From assembly GCA_012838305.1 (NCBI GenBank), contig DUPN01000079.1, forward strand, positions 1-54,516: 54,516 bases of DNA, in the 5' to 3' direction. The notes beneath the pieces are model-generated. The model was not told where the DNA came from. It ran no database searches and was given only the letters and a program-made list of their open reading frames with translations. Positions within the stretch are counted from its first letter, which is position 1. Every line of letters begins with the position of its first letter. Shown here in pieces: positions 24,106 to 32,535 of the stretch. Both the position numbers and the translations under genes were made by a program. This stretch comes from Bacillota bacterium. Its GTDB lineage: Bacteria; Bacillota; Limnochordia; Darwinibacteriales; Darwinibacteriaceae.

Positions 24106-26127
24106 CTAAATGTTAAATATTTTCGTTAAAAAACCATAGATGTCCGTGTTCTCCTGGATAATCTTGATGATCGATTTGCCATGTCCATGTCCAGACTTCG
24201 TGTCCACCCTAAGCAAGATGGGGGCACTTCCCCTTTGGGCTTCTTGCAGAGCTGCGGCGAACTTGAAGGCGTGGCCGGGCACAACCCGATCATCACCATG
24301 GGCGGTGATCACGAAGGTGGCTGGATAGTCCGCAGGATGCACATTGTGTAGAGGTGAGTAGCGATACAAAAAAGGAAAATGGTCCGCCTTATCCGGGTCC
24401 CCATACTCCGGAATCCAATAGCGGCCCACCGTGAACCGGTGGAAGCGCAACATATCGGTGACGGGGACAATACAGAGCACCGCTCCATAGAGATCAGGTC
24501 TCTGCGTCATACAGGCCGATACCAGCAAACCACCATTGCTGCGCCCTTCAATTGCCAGTCTTTGCGGCCTGGTGTAGTTGTTCTCGATCAGCCACTCCGC
24601 TGCAGAGATGAAGTCATCGAAGACATTTTGCTTCTTTTCTAACATGCCTGCGAGATGCCACTTTTCTCCGTACTCACTGCCTCCCCGCAGGTTTGCCACC
24701 GCATAGATGCCTCCTAGTTCTAGCCACAAGATCCTCGACGGGGAGAAGGACGGAGTAATGGAAATGTTAAAGCCGCCATAGCCATAGAGTAAGCACGGGT
24801 TGTTTCCATCCAATTTCAGTCCGCGGCGGTGCACCAGGTACATGGACACTTCAGTGCCGTCTTTGGATGGGTAAAACACCTGCGATGTCTGGAACTCTTC
24901 AGGGTTGAACTTCAGCTCCTGCCGACCAAAGAACTCTAGCGCACCCGTCTCCAAGTCGTAGTGCAAGTTCACGTCGGGGTACAAAAAGGATGTAAACCCT
25001 ATGAAAAGCTCGCTTTGATGCTGTTTTCCAGAGAGGCCTTGCACAGAACCCATCGTTGGTAAGGGGATCTCTTTCCTGAACTCACCATCTGATCCATAGA
25101 TACGCAGGACAGACTGGACATTGTGCATGAACGAAACCACAAATTCGCTGTGCAGATAGCGCGCCTCTGCGATCACATCCTCCCCTTCGGGCAACACCTC
25201 GACCCAATTCTCCCTGGAGGGCCTGTCTAGTTCCACGGCAACAATCCGTCCCTTGGGAGCAGCCAAATCGGTGAGCAGATAAAACCGGCTACCGTCATTA
25301 CCCAAAAAGGTGTAGCTGGCTTCACCAGGCTCAAACAGGTGGACAAAGACCTTAACTTCCCCGGGTTTCTGGACATAAAGGCCATTGCGCGGGTCGGTAC
25401 CATGGCGCACATGAAGGAGCAAATAGTCTTCGTCAGCTGTGAGAAAAGGTGAGAAGCTCAGTTCTTTGGCCTGTGGATCGTCGTAAACCAAGGTGTCTTC
25501 GTCCTGCGGCGTACCGAGTGTATGCCAATAGACTTGGTTATAATTCACTTCATCCTCAGGTGCTACAGTACCTGGTTTGGGGTAACGGCTATAGTAAAAG
25601 CCCTGTTCCCCCAGCCAAGCCATATTGGTAAACCGGCACCACTGGATCACTTCGTCCAGGTTCTCCCGCCGATCTAAGTCTCGAATATGGATGTCTTGAC
25701 GGTCACTGCCGCTGACCGAAACGGTATACGCCAGGTATTTTGCCCCATCATCCAGGCTATAATTACTCAGGGCGACCGTTCCGTCTTCGCTCCACAAATT
25801 GGGATCCAGCACAACCTCAGGCTCTCCTGACAACCCCTCTTGTCTATACAGCACCGGTTGAGGCTGCAAGCCGCTATTCTTTTGGTAAAAATACCAGGGG
25901 CCTACTTGGACTGGATGAGAAACCCTTGGGTAATCCCACAGATCTATTAAGCGCTCTTCCAGTTCAGGGCGGGGATCCTCACCGGCAAAAAAATCTGCTC
26001 TCACCCCTTGCTGTCGCGCAATCCATTCTTTTACCTCAGAATCCTCACTGTCTTCCAGCCATCGATAGGGATCAGCCACCGCTGTTCCGTGAAAGTTATC
26101 GATGATCCTGTCCTTCCTGATTGACAT
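24106..26127 (-). CDS. Prolyl oligopeptidase (S9A family)
   Basis: The 673-residue protein has the two-domain layout of prolyl oligopeptidase. ADPYRWLEDSEDSEVKEWI is the N-terminal signature, a seven-bladed propeller follows (about residues 75-395), and then the hydrolase domain: YGYGGFNISITP, LRGGSEYGEKWHLAG, the elbow IEGRSNGGLL with the nucleophile Ser, HGDDRVVPGH with Asp and KSGHGHGKS with His. No signal peptide is present, so it should cleave short cytosolic peptides after Pro. The length is typical. It is a single gene behind pfk in the same direction. Confidence 0.95.
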   Translation of the reverse strand: MSIRKDRIIDNFHGTAVADPYRWLEDSEDSEVKEWIARQQGVRADFFAGEDPRPELEERLIDLWDYPRVSHPVQVGPWYFYQKNSGLQPQPVLYRQEGLSGEPEVVLDPNLWSEDGTVALSNYSLDDGAKYLAYTVSVSGSDRQDIHIRDLDRRENLDEVIQWCRFTNMAWLGEQGFYYSRYPKPGTVAPEDEVNYNQVYWHTLGTPQDEDTLVYDDPQAKELSFSPFLTADEDYLLLHVRHGTDPRNGLYVQKPGEVKVFVHLFEPGEASYTFLGNDGSRFYLLTDLAAPKGRIVAVELDRPSRENWVEVLPEGEDVIAEARYLHSEFVVSFMHNVQSVLRIYGSDGEFRKEIPLPTMGSVQGLSGKQHQSELFIGFTSFLYPDVNLHYDLETGALEFFGRQELKFNPEEFQTSQVFYPSKDGTEVSMYLVHRRGLKLDGNNPCLLYGYGGFNISITPSFSPSRILWLELGGIYAVANLRGGSEYGEKWHLAGMLEKKQNVFDDFISAAEWLIENNYTRPQRLAIEGRSNGGLLVSACMTQRPDLYGAVLCIVPVTDMLRFHRFTVGRYWIPEYGDPDKADHFPFLYRYSPLHNVHPADYPATFVITAHGDDRVVPGHAFKFAAALQEAQRGSAPILLRVDTKSGHGHGKSIIKIIQENTDIYGFLTKIFNI

Positions 26128-26228
26128 AGCTACGCCCCTCTCCCATTTCGTCTCCTTTCTTTTTTCGCCGAGGACGGTCTGGTACCCTTTTTCTGGGCCG
26201 CAAAACCGCCGCCCGGGCGGACATCGGC

Positions 26229-27125
26229 CTAGATGGCCTTGAGAAACTGTTCGAAACGCAAAGCGAGACGATCCCGATCGGGCTGTTCAATTTGTTTTTT
26301 TGGCAAGGCCAGCTTGCTCCGGTGGATCCCCTGAATACCATGGCGCAGCATGGGTCCATCATGTTCCCTAAGCAAATCCTCTCGTACAATGATTCGATAC
26401 TCTGGCGTCACTCCGATGAAATGGCGGTCATAGGCGGCATGGTGAATCTTACAAAGGGAGAGGCCGTTGCTCACAACCGGTTCTCCCTGGGGATCACGAT
26501 CAGGCGTTATATGGGCTGCATCGAGAAGTTCCGCATGGCGCAGTTGACAAAAGGCGCATTGATGACCATAAGCCTGGAGCACCCTGGCCCGAAAGGTCTT
26601 TTGATGCAGACGAACCCTGAAGCTGGCGGTAACGTAGCGGCGGCGACACTCCTGTCCGTCTTCGCCTAGCAGCAGACCAGGCTGGGCATGCTCCACATCA
26701 TCCACGGCAATCGTGAAGGCCAGGTTGCGGCGGTCCTCCCCGATAACGAAAACGGGCCACGCAGCCAAGTACTTGCCTGGTAATAGACCATAGAAATATA
26801 CAAGGGGCACCCTCTCCATCCAGGCTTGCCGCAGCCCTGCGTTCTCAAAGTGGTTGGGATCGGTCCCCCGATACTTGTAGCGTAAGAGACCGTCTGCCGT
26901 TAATCCATCGTCGTAGTGCCCCTTTGATGACGTCCTAATGGACAGGGGAATGGACTTGAACGCCTTGGGCTTCCAGATGCCCTGTTGACCTACGAGAGCT
27001 ATTTTCTGACCCTCAAAGGTGAAGTTATTCTGTAGTACAGCCCACGGCAGAACATCATCATACAGCACAGACTGCTCCTGGAGCCAGCTAAAAACAGCTA
27101 AGCGAATCTGAACTTCCCGGGTCAC
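26229..27125 (-). CDS. HNH endonuclease-domain protein, possible restriction-type nuclease
   Basis: The C-terminal part of this 298-residue protein has a complete HNH core: CAFCQLRHAELLDAAHI, then NGLSLCKIHHAAYDRHF, with the paired Cys (C-x2-C) and the His and Asn of the beta-beta-alpha-metal fold. The N-terminal two thirds, with RYKYRGTDPNHFENAGLRQA and PLVYFYGLLPGKYLAAWPVFV, match COG3440-type predicted restriction endonucleases. No methyltransferase lies nearby, so it may be a modification-dependent or stand-alone nuclease. AAGGAGGAA stands 6 bases before the GTG start at 27125. A GC-rich palindrome at 26209-26220 after the stop could help termination. Confidence 0.82.
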   Translation of the reverse strand: MTREVQIRLAVFSWLQEQSVLYDDVLPWAVLQNNFTFEGQKIALVGQQGIWKPKAFKSIPLSIRTSSKGHYDDGLTADGLLRYKYRGTDPNHFENAGLRQAWMERVPLVYFYGLLPGKYLAAWPVFVIGEDRRNLAFTIAVDDVEHAQPGLLLGEDGQECRRRYVTASFRVRLHQKTFRARVLQAYGHQCAFCQLRHAELLDAAHITPDRDPQGEPVVSNGLSLCKIHHAAYDRHFIGVTPEYRIIVREDLLREHDGPMLRHGIQGIHRSKLALPKKQIEQPDRDRLALRFEQFLKAI

Positions 27126-27195
27126 CGCGGATTCCTCCTTCAGATGGTGTTAATTACCATATTCTGGTCCAAAAGGGAAACCCCTTTTTCCAAAG

Positions 27196-27233
27196 AAAAA
27201 ACGAGGGTGATGTGCTCACCCTCGCCCTTTTTT
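27196..27233 (-). terminator. Intrinsic terminator of hsp20
   Basis: CGAGGGTGA and TCACCCTCG form a perfect 9-bp stem with a 5-base loop. On the minus strand it is followed by TTTTTT; on the plus strand a T-run also follows. Confidence 0.9.
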
Positions 27234-27237
27234 CGTG

Positions 27238-27654
27238 CTAGTGAATTTCGATTTCCCGATGGCTCGGTCCGTTGGCTGCTTTGGGGAATCTGACCTCCAG
27301 GACGCCCCTTTCATAGCTGGCCTGGACATCCTCGGGATTCACATTGCCCACGTAGAAACTTCGCTGGCTGGACATTTGCCTTCTCTCACGACAGATGTAG
27401 TTATCCCGGTCTTCCGATGTAATCTGATCTTGACGAACCGCCACGGTCAAGTACCCATCATGCACCGAGAGTTTAATGTTTTCCTTTTCGACGCCGGGAA
27501 GATCGGCCTGAAGAGTATATCCTTCTGGCGTCTCCTTCACATCCACACTGAAGCTTTGCCAGGAAAAATCCGGCCAGTTGAAGAGATTCTGAAAAGCCTG
27601 CGGCACCATGAAGTCTCCCCTACCCTGTCTGCGAAATGGCATAAGTCTATACAT
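27238..27654 (-). CDS. Small heat-shock protein, Hsp20 family
   Basis: The 138-residue protein has an alpha-crystallin domain (about residues 35-125): FSVDVKETPEGYTLQADLPGVE, LTVAVRQDQ, RRQMSSQRSFYVG, ASYERGVLEVRFPK. The last motif (A-x-x-x-x-G-V-L-x-V-x-F/L-P-K) is the family signature. The protein holds unfolding proteins in large oligomers; the C-terminal IEIH gives the I-x-I anchor. GGAGG lies 8 bases before the ATG. CtsR-like direct repeats overlap its promoter, which fits heat-shock control. Confidence 0.95.
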   Translation of the reverse strand: MYRLMPFRRQGRGDFMVPQAFQNLFNWPDFSWQSFSVDVKETPEGYTLQADLPGVEKENIKLSVHDGYLTVAVRQDQITSEDRDNYICRERRQMSSQRSFYVGNVNPEDVQASYERGVLEVRFPKAANGPSHREIEIH

Positions 27655-27689
27655 TCTGCGTACCTCCTAGCTTTGTTATTCTTAGTCAC

Positions 27690-27718
27690 ATTTTGCCACA
27701 AACGTCAGGGAACGTCAA
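27690..27718 (-). promoter_or_regulatory. Predicted hsp20 promoter
   Basis: On the minus strand TTGACG (27713-27718) and CAAAAT (27690-27695) are separated by 17 bases. The -35 lies inside the CtsR-like repeats. Confidence 0.5.
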
Positions 27719-27735
27719 AGTCAAATAAGGTCAGT
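27703..27735 (+). promoter_or_regulatory. Tandem CtsR-like operator boxes
   Basis: The known CtsR box is GGTCAAA-NAN-GGTCAAA. Here CGTCAGG-GAA-CGTCAAA (27703-27719) is followed, sharing one base, by AGTCAAA-TAA-GGTCAGT (27719-27735). The GTCA cores recur every 10 bases for the first pair and the middle spacer base is A in both. A third match, GGTCAGA-CAA-TGTCAAA (27802-27818), overlaps the end of the helicase gene. Confidence 0.6.
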
Positions 27736-27803
27736 GCTGCCTTCTCTACCACTATTTTGTGCAGATTTCGGCAAAAAACTCTGCCTTTCTTCGGTTTTCA
27801 AGG

Positions 27804-29939
27804 TCAGACAATGTCAAATGAAATGGTGTTAAAGTCCCAATCAACTCGGCTCAAAGCATGCACGAAAGGTGAGAGATCCTGGCCGTTGGCGAACAAGGCC
27901 AAACGACGCATGGCCCGACTAGCGCCCACGAACAGAAGCTTACGCCTACATTCCTCAAATTCCCGAATTTCGCCTTGATCCGTCAAGTCTGCTTTTAGCC
28001 CAGGAAAGGAGTCTTTCTCCACATGGGCGATGACCACAGTGGGGAATTCCAGCCCCTTGGACGTATGCAAGGTCATCACCTTGACAACCTTCTCCTTCAG
28101 GTGCAACTCGTCCCCTTTGACGTGCTTGGCCCTCAATCCCAAGTTACTCAAGGCTGCCGCCACATCGCTGGCCTGCTTGTTAGAAAGGGTCAAAACGGTA
28201 CCCGTCCATACCGGCAAACGCAATCCGTGAGCCGAATTCTCCAGGAATTCTGCGATCTTCTCGTACTGTTCCTGGCAGCTCCGCGTTACAAATACCTGCG
28301 GTTTCGGTCCTTGATGAACAGAGGAAGTGACGAGTGTCTCAGCATCAAGCTCCGAGGCACCCAAAAACCCCCTGCAAGCGGCTGCGATCTGTTTTGTGCT
28401 GCGATAGTTATGGTGCAGGATGGTTGAACGGCCCCGAAAATCAAGAAACTCGTGGACCTTGCTCCAGGAAAAGCCTCGGTTGTAAATGCTTTGATTCGCA
28501 TCGGCCGTAAAGAAAAGACCACGGGGCGACTTACACAACTCGGCGCAAAGAGCAAGGCTGACCGGACTCAGGTCCTGGGCTTCGTCCACAATGACCACGT
28601 CATATTGGGCAATCTTCACCCTCTGCTCCTGCAGCGCGTCCAAGGCCAGTCCCCGGTAATACTCCCAGGAGCGTCCCTTCTCGGCGCTAAGGCGGAGAGT
28701 TTCTTGATACACTTCCCACACCAAGGTGCGCAGCGCTTGCCCAAAGGGCACTATTCTGCCAATCCGTTCGGTCTGGAGGTACTGCTCCAGACTTCGAATG
28801 CGCCGGCCTTCCACCACCCACTCAATCTCTTCTACGAGATAATTCGCCCGCAAATCCGCCAGGGTAAACCAGGCCGTGGAGGCCTTTTCCTCGTGCGCCG
28901 TCAAGACATTATCCTTGGCTTCCTGCACATACGAAGCCAGATCATGCAGGGGTGTAAAATCGGTCTCGGTGCTAAGAACAATCTGCCGAACCAAGGGGTC
29001 AAGGTTGGTCACAACAACCTGATCGAGGCGGTCGGGGATTAACTCACTCAAGAGCTGTTTTGAGGCATTCATCAAGGATTTTCCATAGGTTAGGAAGAGG
29101 ATGCGGGGCAAGGGTTCAAAAAGCTTATACTGTTTGGGATCCAAAAGATTCTTGACCCGATACAAGGCAACCAGGGATTTGCCTGTACCCGGTCCCCCCT
29201 TCACGAGGGCGGGACCCTGCAAAGAACGGGCAGCCACCCTCTCCTGCTCAGGTGAAAGCTTGAGTAGAAACCGGGTGAGAGTACCATCTCTGAATCGTTC
29301 CAGATCCGTGACATTTTCTAGACTAAAGTCCGGCTGTTCATCCAACTGCTGCAGTGTGGGAGGGTTGTACCAATGCTGTACAACCTTGATCGTCTCTTCG
29401 GGAAGGTCAAGTTCGAGAATTTCCTGAAGGCTGCTGCACCGCAAAATTAATCGGCGTTGATCGTGGGGAATCCTCCAGTGATCCAAGAGCTCGGCAAAGG
29501 GTCCGTCCTGGGCCCTGTGCTGGTCGTCGATTTCGGGCCGATCCTCGGGCGCCCAACTCTCTTCAGTACCACTGGGATACCAGCTCCGATGCTGATCAAA
29601 AGGGGTCGTTTGCAGGACCTTGGGGCGCGCTGCTTTGGCTTCCTGGGCGGTCATCAAAACCTCGCTATCCCCCAGATAGCGGCGGTAGATATCACCCCGT
29701 CTTCCAACTGCGAGTAAGCTGATCACGCGGTTTCCCACTGCATAGATCAGGCGGTAATCCCCCAGCCGAACCCGGTAGACATTTTCGTATTGCTGCTTGA
29801 ACACTCGTTTTACATTGGGAGCCCGGAAGGGATCCTGTTCCAGGCGACCTATACACCTAGTTATACCATTTTGGGTGCTCTGGGGTACAGCCATAAAATC
29901 CTTCAAAAACGCGTCTTTCACCACGACTTCAAACGACAC
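27804..29939 (-). CDS. UvrD/Rep-like helicase fused to an N-terminal RelE/ParE-like domain
   Basis: Residues 1-90 of this 711-residue protein look like a RelE/ParE toxin fold: VVVKDAFLKDF, then YRVRLGDYRLIYAVGNRVIS and AVGRRGDIYRRY, including the Arg and Tyr positions used by RelE-type RNases. After a linker the superfamily 1 helicase follows: Walker A GGPGTGKS (248-255), the motif-II segment IVDEAQDLSPV, HHNYRSTKQIAAAC and VMTLHTSKGLEFPTVVIAHV. It is shorter than UvrD or Rep. The start is GTG 29939, with GGAGGG upstream; the longer frame to 29981 would overlap the next gene. No antitoxin-like small gene is adjacent. Confidence 0.85.
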   Translation of the reverse strand: MSFEVVVKDAFLKDFMAVPQSTQNGITRCIGRLEQDPFRAPNVKRVFKQQYENVYRVRLGDYRLIYAVGNRVISLLAVGRRGDIYRRYLGDSEVLMTAQEAKAARPKVLQTTPFDQHRSWYPSGTEESWAPEDRPEIDDQHRAQDGPFAELLDHWRIPHDQRRLILRCSSLQEILELDLPEETIKVVQHWYNPPTLQQLDEQPDFSLENVTDLERFRDGTLTRFLLKLSPEQERVAARSLQGPALVKGGPGTGKSLVALYRVKNLLDPKQYKLFEPLPRILFLTYGKSLMNASKQLLSELIPDRLDQVVVTNLDPLVRQIVLSTETDFTPLHDLASYVQEAKDNVLTAHEEKASTAWFTLADLRANYLVEEIEWVVEGRRIRSLEQYLQTERIGRIVPFGQALRTLVWEVYQETLRLSAEKGRSWEYYRGLALDALQEQRVKIAQYDVVIVDEAQDLSPVSLALCAELCKSPRGLFFTADANQSIYNRGFSWSKVHEFLDFRGRSTILHHNYRSTKQIAAACRGFLGASELDAETLVTSSVHQGPKPQVFVTRSCQEQYEKIAEFLENSAHGLRLPVWTGTVLTLSNKQASDVAAALSNLGLRAKHVKGDELHLKEKVVKVMTLHTSKGLEFPTVVIAHVEKDSFPGLKADLTDQGEIREFEECRRKLLFVGASRAMRRLALFANGQDLSPFVHALSRVDWDFNTISFDIV

Positions 29940-29974
29940 TCTGCTCCCTCCCTGATCCTTTGGACATGCTGCCT

Positions 29975-31054
29975 CTACCAAACAAGTCCTCTGGCATCCA
30001 CATCCAAATACTCCAGACTGCCATCGAGCTTTTCTAAATAATATCCATTGCTAAGATTCACCACTGTGCACACATGAACAGGGATAATCTCAATCCGCTG
30101 GCCGAGGACAAAGGCATCCTCTTTGGCCTCAATGATGCCGTGTTCCTCATTCACCCTGACCACTCGAGCCCCGGGCATACATGGAATAAACCCGTGTCCC
30201 AAGCCCAGCAGGCTTCCTTCTGAGAGCACTTTGCTGCCAGCGTCGACAATAAATCGACCGGGAGCAGGATTGCTCACCACAGTTGCCAGCACTCTTAAGG
30301 CCACATGGTCCTGGTCAATCACGAATTTCATCTCACTGAAATCATTGAAGACATAGGTTCCTGGACGCCATTCGGTGACTCCGGTCACGAGGGTTTTTCC
30401 GTGACAGGCCGGTGTCGAACCACTGCTCACCGTGGAGATGGCGAAACCTCCTTGGCGGAGACTCCCTGCAGCCCATAACAGCCTTTCAGCCGCGATCTTG
30501 GCCGAAGCAAGCATGGACTCGAGATCAGTGCATTGATGCAGATGGCCTTCATGGGTCATCACTCCAATCAATCGGATATTCGGGAGTTGATGGACTGCTT
30601 TGGCCAAGGCCAACGCCTCTTCAGGCCGAACACCATCACGATTGCCACCAGTGTTAATGATCATCACGAGGTCAAATTCTGTCTTCTCCCGAGCACCCCA
30701 CTCACTCCATCGCTGGGCGGCCTGTGCACTGTCAAAGGCCACTTTTAAGCGGCACCGCTTGTTAAGTTCGCTTGCCCTGGTTAACTGGTAATCGCCAAAG
30801 AGCGGATAGGCAATGAAAATGTCCTCAATTCCTCCAGTAGCCATCACCTCGGCCTCACTCACCGTAGCGCAGGTGACACCGACGGCACCTGCTTCCATCT
30901 GCATTTTGGCGATGCGGATATTCTTGTGGGTCTTAATGTGAGGACGAAGGTCAACTCCTGCTGTCGTAGCCCAAGAGGCCATCTGCTGGATATTACTCCT
31001 TAGGATCTCTAGATTAACCACCAAACTGGGGGTGGGAATCTGACGTTTATGCAC
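29975..31054 (-). CDS. D-threonine aldolase / D-serine dehydratase-like PLP enzyme
   Basis: The 359-residue protein has an alanine-racemase-type barrel with the PLP lysine in LRPHIKTHKNIRIA, followed by GAVGVTCATVSEAE and IEDIFIAYP. The C-terminal beta domain has VNEEHGII and PVHVC, whose His and Cys bind the divalent metal in D-threonine aldolase and D-serine dehydratase. The reaction is thus likely D-3-hydroxy-amino-acid cleavage or dehydration. Start GTG 31054 has AAGGAGG 7 bases upstream, and the product then begins HKRQIPTPSLVV, as is normal in the family. It is 35 bases before the helicase gene and probably co-transcribed. Confidence 0.88.
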   Translation of the reverse strand: MHKRQIPTPSLVVNLEILRSNIQQMASWATTAGVDLRPHIKTHKNIRIAKMQMEAGAVGVTCATVSEAEVMATGGIEDIFIAYPLFGDYQLTRASELNKRCRLKVAFDSAQAAQRWSEWGAREKTEFDLVMIINTGGNRDGVRPEEALALAKAVHQLPNIRLIGVMTHEGHLHQCTDLESMLASAKIAAERLLWAAGSLRQGGFAISTVSSGSTPACHGKTLVTGVTEWRPGTYVFNDFSEMKFVIDQDHVALRVLATVVSNPAPGRFIVDAGSKVLSEGSLLGLGHGFIPCMPGARVVRVNEEHGIIEAKEDAFVLGQRIEIIPVHVCTVVNLSNGYYLEKLDGSLEYLDVDARGLVW

Positions 31055-31106
31055 CTTACTACCTCCTTGATCAAGCATTTCTTAAGGGATGCAGATGGAC
31101 AAAGAC

Positions 31107-31135
31107 AAAAAAGGCGGCGTTCCAAGGAACACCGC
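31107..31135 (-). terminator. Intrinsic terminator of the diguanylate cyclase gene
   Basis: On the minus strand GCGGTGTTCC pairs with GGAACGCCGC (one G-T pair) around a 2-base turn and is followed by CTTTTTT. Confidence 0.88.
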
Positions 31136-31151
31136 TTCCTATGCACAACAT

Positions 31152-32297
31152 TCAACTGGCCACTCCGACCTGATTTCTTCCGCGATTTTTGGCGGTGTAC
31201 AGTGCCCGATCAGCCCTGTGGTAGTAATCACGTGCTTCCTCTGTACCCGTCAGAGTAGCAACCCCAAAGCTCGCCGTAATTTTCACGGCGTTCTGCTCGA
31301 GATAAAACGTATGCTTCTCCACGAGATCCCTTAACCTTTCCGCCGCAATAGCGCCTTGCTTCAGAGAGGTGTTTGGGGCGAGAATCACAAATTCCTCTCC
31401 CCCCAGGCGAACGAGGGTACTGCCGCTGCGAATATTCTCCTGGAGAAGCTGGCCAAAGGCCCTGAGAAGATCGTCGCCGGCTAGGTGTCCGTAGGTATCA
31501 TTGACATTCTTAAAATGATCAATGTCACAGATGATGATGCAGCAATTGGCCCCTGTACGCCTCACCAGATCCACTTCCTTCTGCATCAGCTCATCAAGGA
31601 AATGCCGATTGGGAAGCTGGGTCAGGTAATCATGATAGGCCATTTTTCTCAGTGACGCCTGCTGCTCCTCGATGGTTCGTTCCTGACGTTTGGTTCGCTG
31701 GAAGTGCTGCCAATTGACCCAGGATAAGGCCAGACCCATGGCGTTGACCACCAGTCCGTTAACTAAGGCGGAACTCTGCAGATTTGCTGAGGACATCTCC
31801 AGCACAGAAAAGGCAGTCCGAAAGGCAGCAAAGGACAAAAGGAACACAAGAATCGCCTGCTTAGGAGTGAGATAATAAAATGTACCCACGATGGTCACGC
31901 TGATCACAAGAGGCGTGATACCGGGCATCACCAGATGATCGATGAGGGTGATACATAGCCCGGAGGACAGCACAAAGGCAATGACAACATAAATGAAAAC
32001 CCTTTGCACTCTGATGCTGGATTGGCGCTTCATGAGCCAGCTCACAAAAAAGATGATCAGGCTGACCATGCTCACAAGAAGGTTCACTTTGACAATCAGG
32101 CTGCGCCACAAAATCTCAGTGGCGTCCACTGGTTCCTCCTGCAGCCAAAAAGCCAAGGAGGCTAAGAGATTGCCCGCTGCGAGAATGGGGGCCGTCCAAA
32201 AAATACGCTGTAGAGTTGCGGTTACAGCGTCGTTATAGTTCTCGCTTTCCACGGCCAATGCCGAGCGCACATTGCTCCACCAAGCACGGTTCTTCAT
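31152..32297 (-). CDS. Membrane-bound diguanylate cyclase (GGDEF domain)
   Basis: The 381-residue protein has an N-terminal membrane sensor of about six helices (residues about 28-195), a short coiled region (KRQERTIEEQQASLRKM), and a GGDEF domain. The domain carries HDYLTQLPNRHFLDEL, CDIDHFKNVNDTYGHLAGDD and the active-site loop GGEEF (299-303). It should make cyclic di-GMP from GTP. The RxxD inhibitory site before the loop is not present (RSGS). ATG 32297 has AGAGGTGA 8 bases upstream; the frame is open to 32459, but that part overlaps a strong terminator and looks like leader. The expected signal for the sensor is unknown. Confidence 0.88.
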   Translation of the reverse strand: MKNRAWWSNVRSALAVESENYNDAVTATLQRIFWTAPILAAGNLLASLAFWLQEEPVDATEILWRSLIVKVNLLVSMVSLIIFFVSWLMKRQSSIRVQRVFIYVVIAFVLSSGLCITLIDHLVMPGITPLVISVTIVGTFYYLTPKQAILVFLLSFAAFRTAFSVLEMSSANLQSSALVNGLVVNAMGLALSWVNWQHFQRTKRQERTIEEQQASLRKMAYHDYLTQLPNRHFLDELMQKEVDLVRRTGANCCIIICDIDHFKNVNDTYGHLAGDDLLRAFGQLLQENIRSGSTLVRLGGEEFVILAPNTSLKQGAIAAERLRDLVEKHTFYLEQNAVKITASFGVATLTGTEEARDYYHRADRALYTAKNRGRNQVGVAS

Positions 32298-32504
32298 AGG
32301 CTGACTCACCTCTCCCACGATGACTTGGCTTGCTCCTTCTCTTATTCGCACTATTTCAGGGTAATCCTGCATAAAAAACAGGTCTGGCCGTTTCGGAGCG
32401 ACCAGACCTTTATCCTCTGGCAACCTAGCTTTGCTAGAGTTTGCCATACCTCCTGACAATCAAAATGATCATCCCCCCTTCGTTAGAAAGTGTGGGTCCC
32501 ACTG
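32298..32504 (-). ncRNA. Candidate attenuator/riboswitch leader of the cyclase gene
   Basis: A promoter at 32511-32519 would give a leader of about 207 bases. In order it holds: a hairpin GGCAA...TTGCC with inner CTAGC-AAA-GCTAG (32419-32445), a possible antiterminator pairing of CCAGA with TCTGG, and a strong intrinsic terminator (32373-32409), all before the cyclase start. Three short strings (GGCAAAC, GCAAAGC, GGTTGCC) occur in the order seen in the cyclic-di-GMP-I aptamer core, but the P2 and P3 arms are missing, so it is not a canonical member. Confidence 0.5.
32373..32409 (-). terminator. Intrinsic terminator inside the cyclase leader
   Basis: On the minus strand AGGTCTGGTCG pairs with CGGCCAGACCT (11 bp, one G-T pair), with an 8-base loop, and is followed by GTTTTTT. 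It lies between the cyclase promoter and the chosen cyclase start, so it can act as an attenuator. Confidence 0.88.
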
Positions 32505-32510
32505 ATGATC

Positions 32511-32519
32511 ATTATAGCA
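32511..32519 (-). promoter_or_regulatory. Extended -10 promoter of the cyclase leader
   Basis: The minus strand reads TGCTATAAT, a full TATAAT with the TGN extension. The -35 place (32534-32539, ATAGCA) is poor, as is usual for extended -10 promoters. Confidence 0.65.
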
Positions 32520-32535
32520 TTTACACTGATGGCTG

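Noticed and set aside
27802-27818. Third CtsR-like box
   Set aside because: It overlaps the last codons and stop of the helicase gene and lies about 85 bases beyond the -35, so I do not count it as a firm site.
32298-32459. 54-codon N-terminal extension of the diguanylate cyclase
   Set aside because: The stretch overlaps a very strong intrinsic terminator, its first ATG is only one base from GGAGG, and ATG 32297 has a well-spaced site. Some doubt remains because the frame is open.
32298-32504. Canonical cyclic-di-GMP-I riboswitch
   Set aside because: The short core-like strings are present, but the two helical arms, the GNRA loop and its receptor are not seen.
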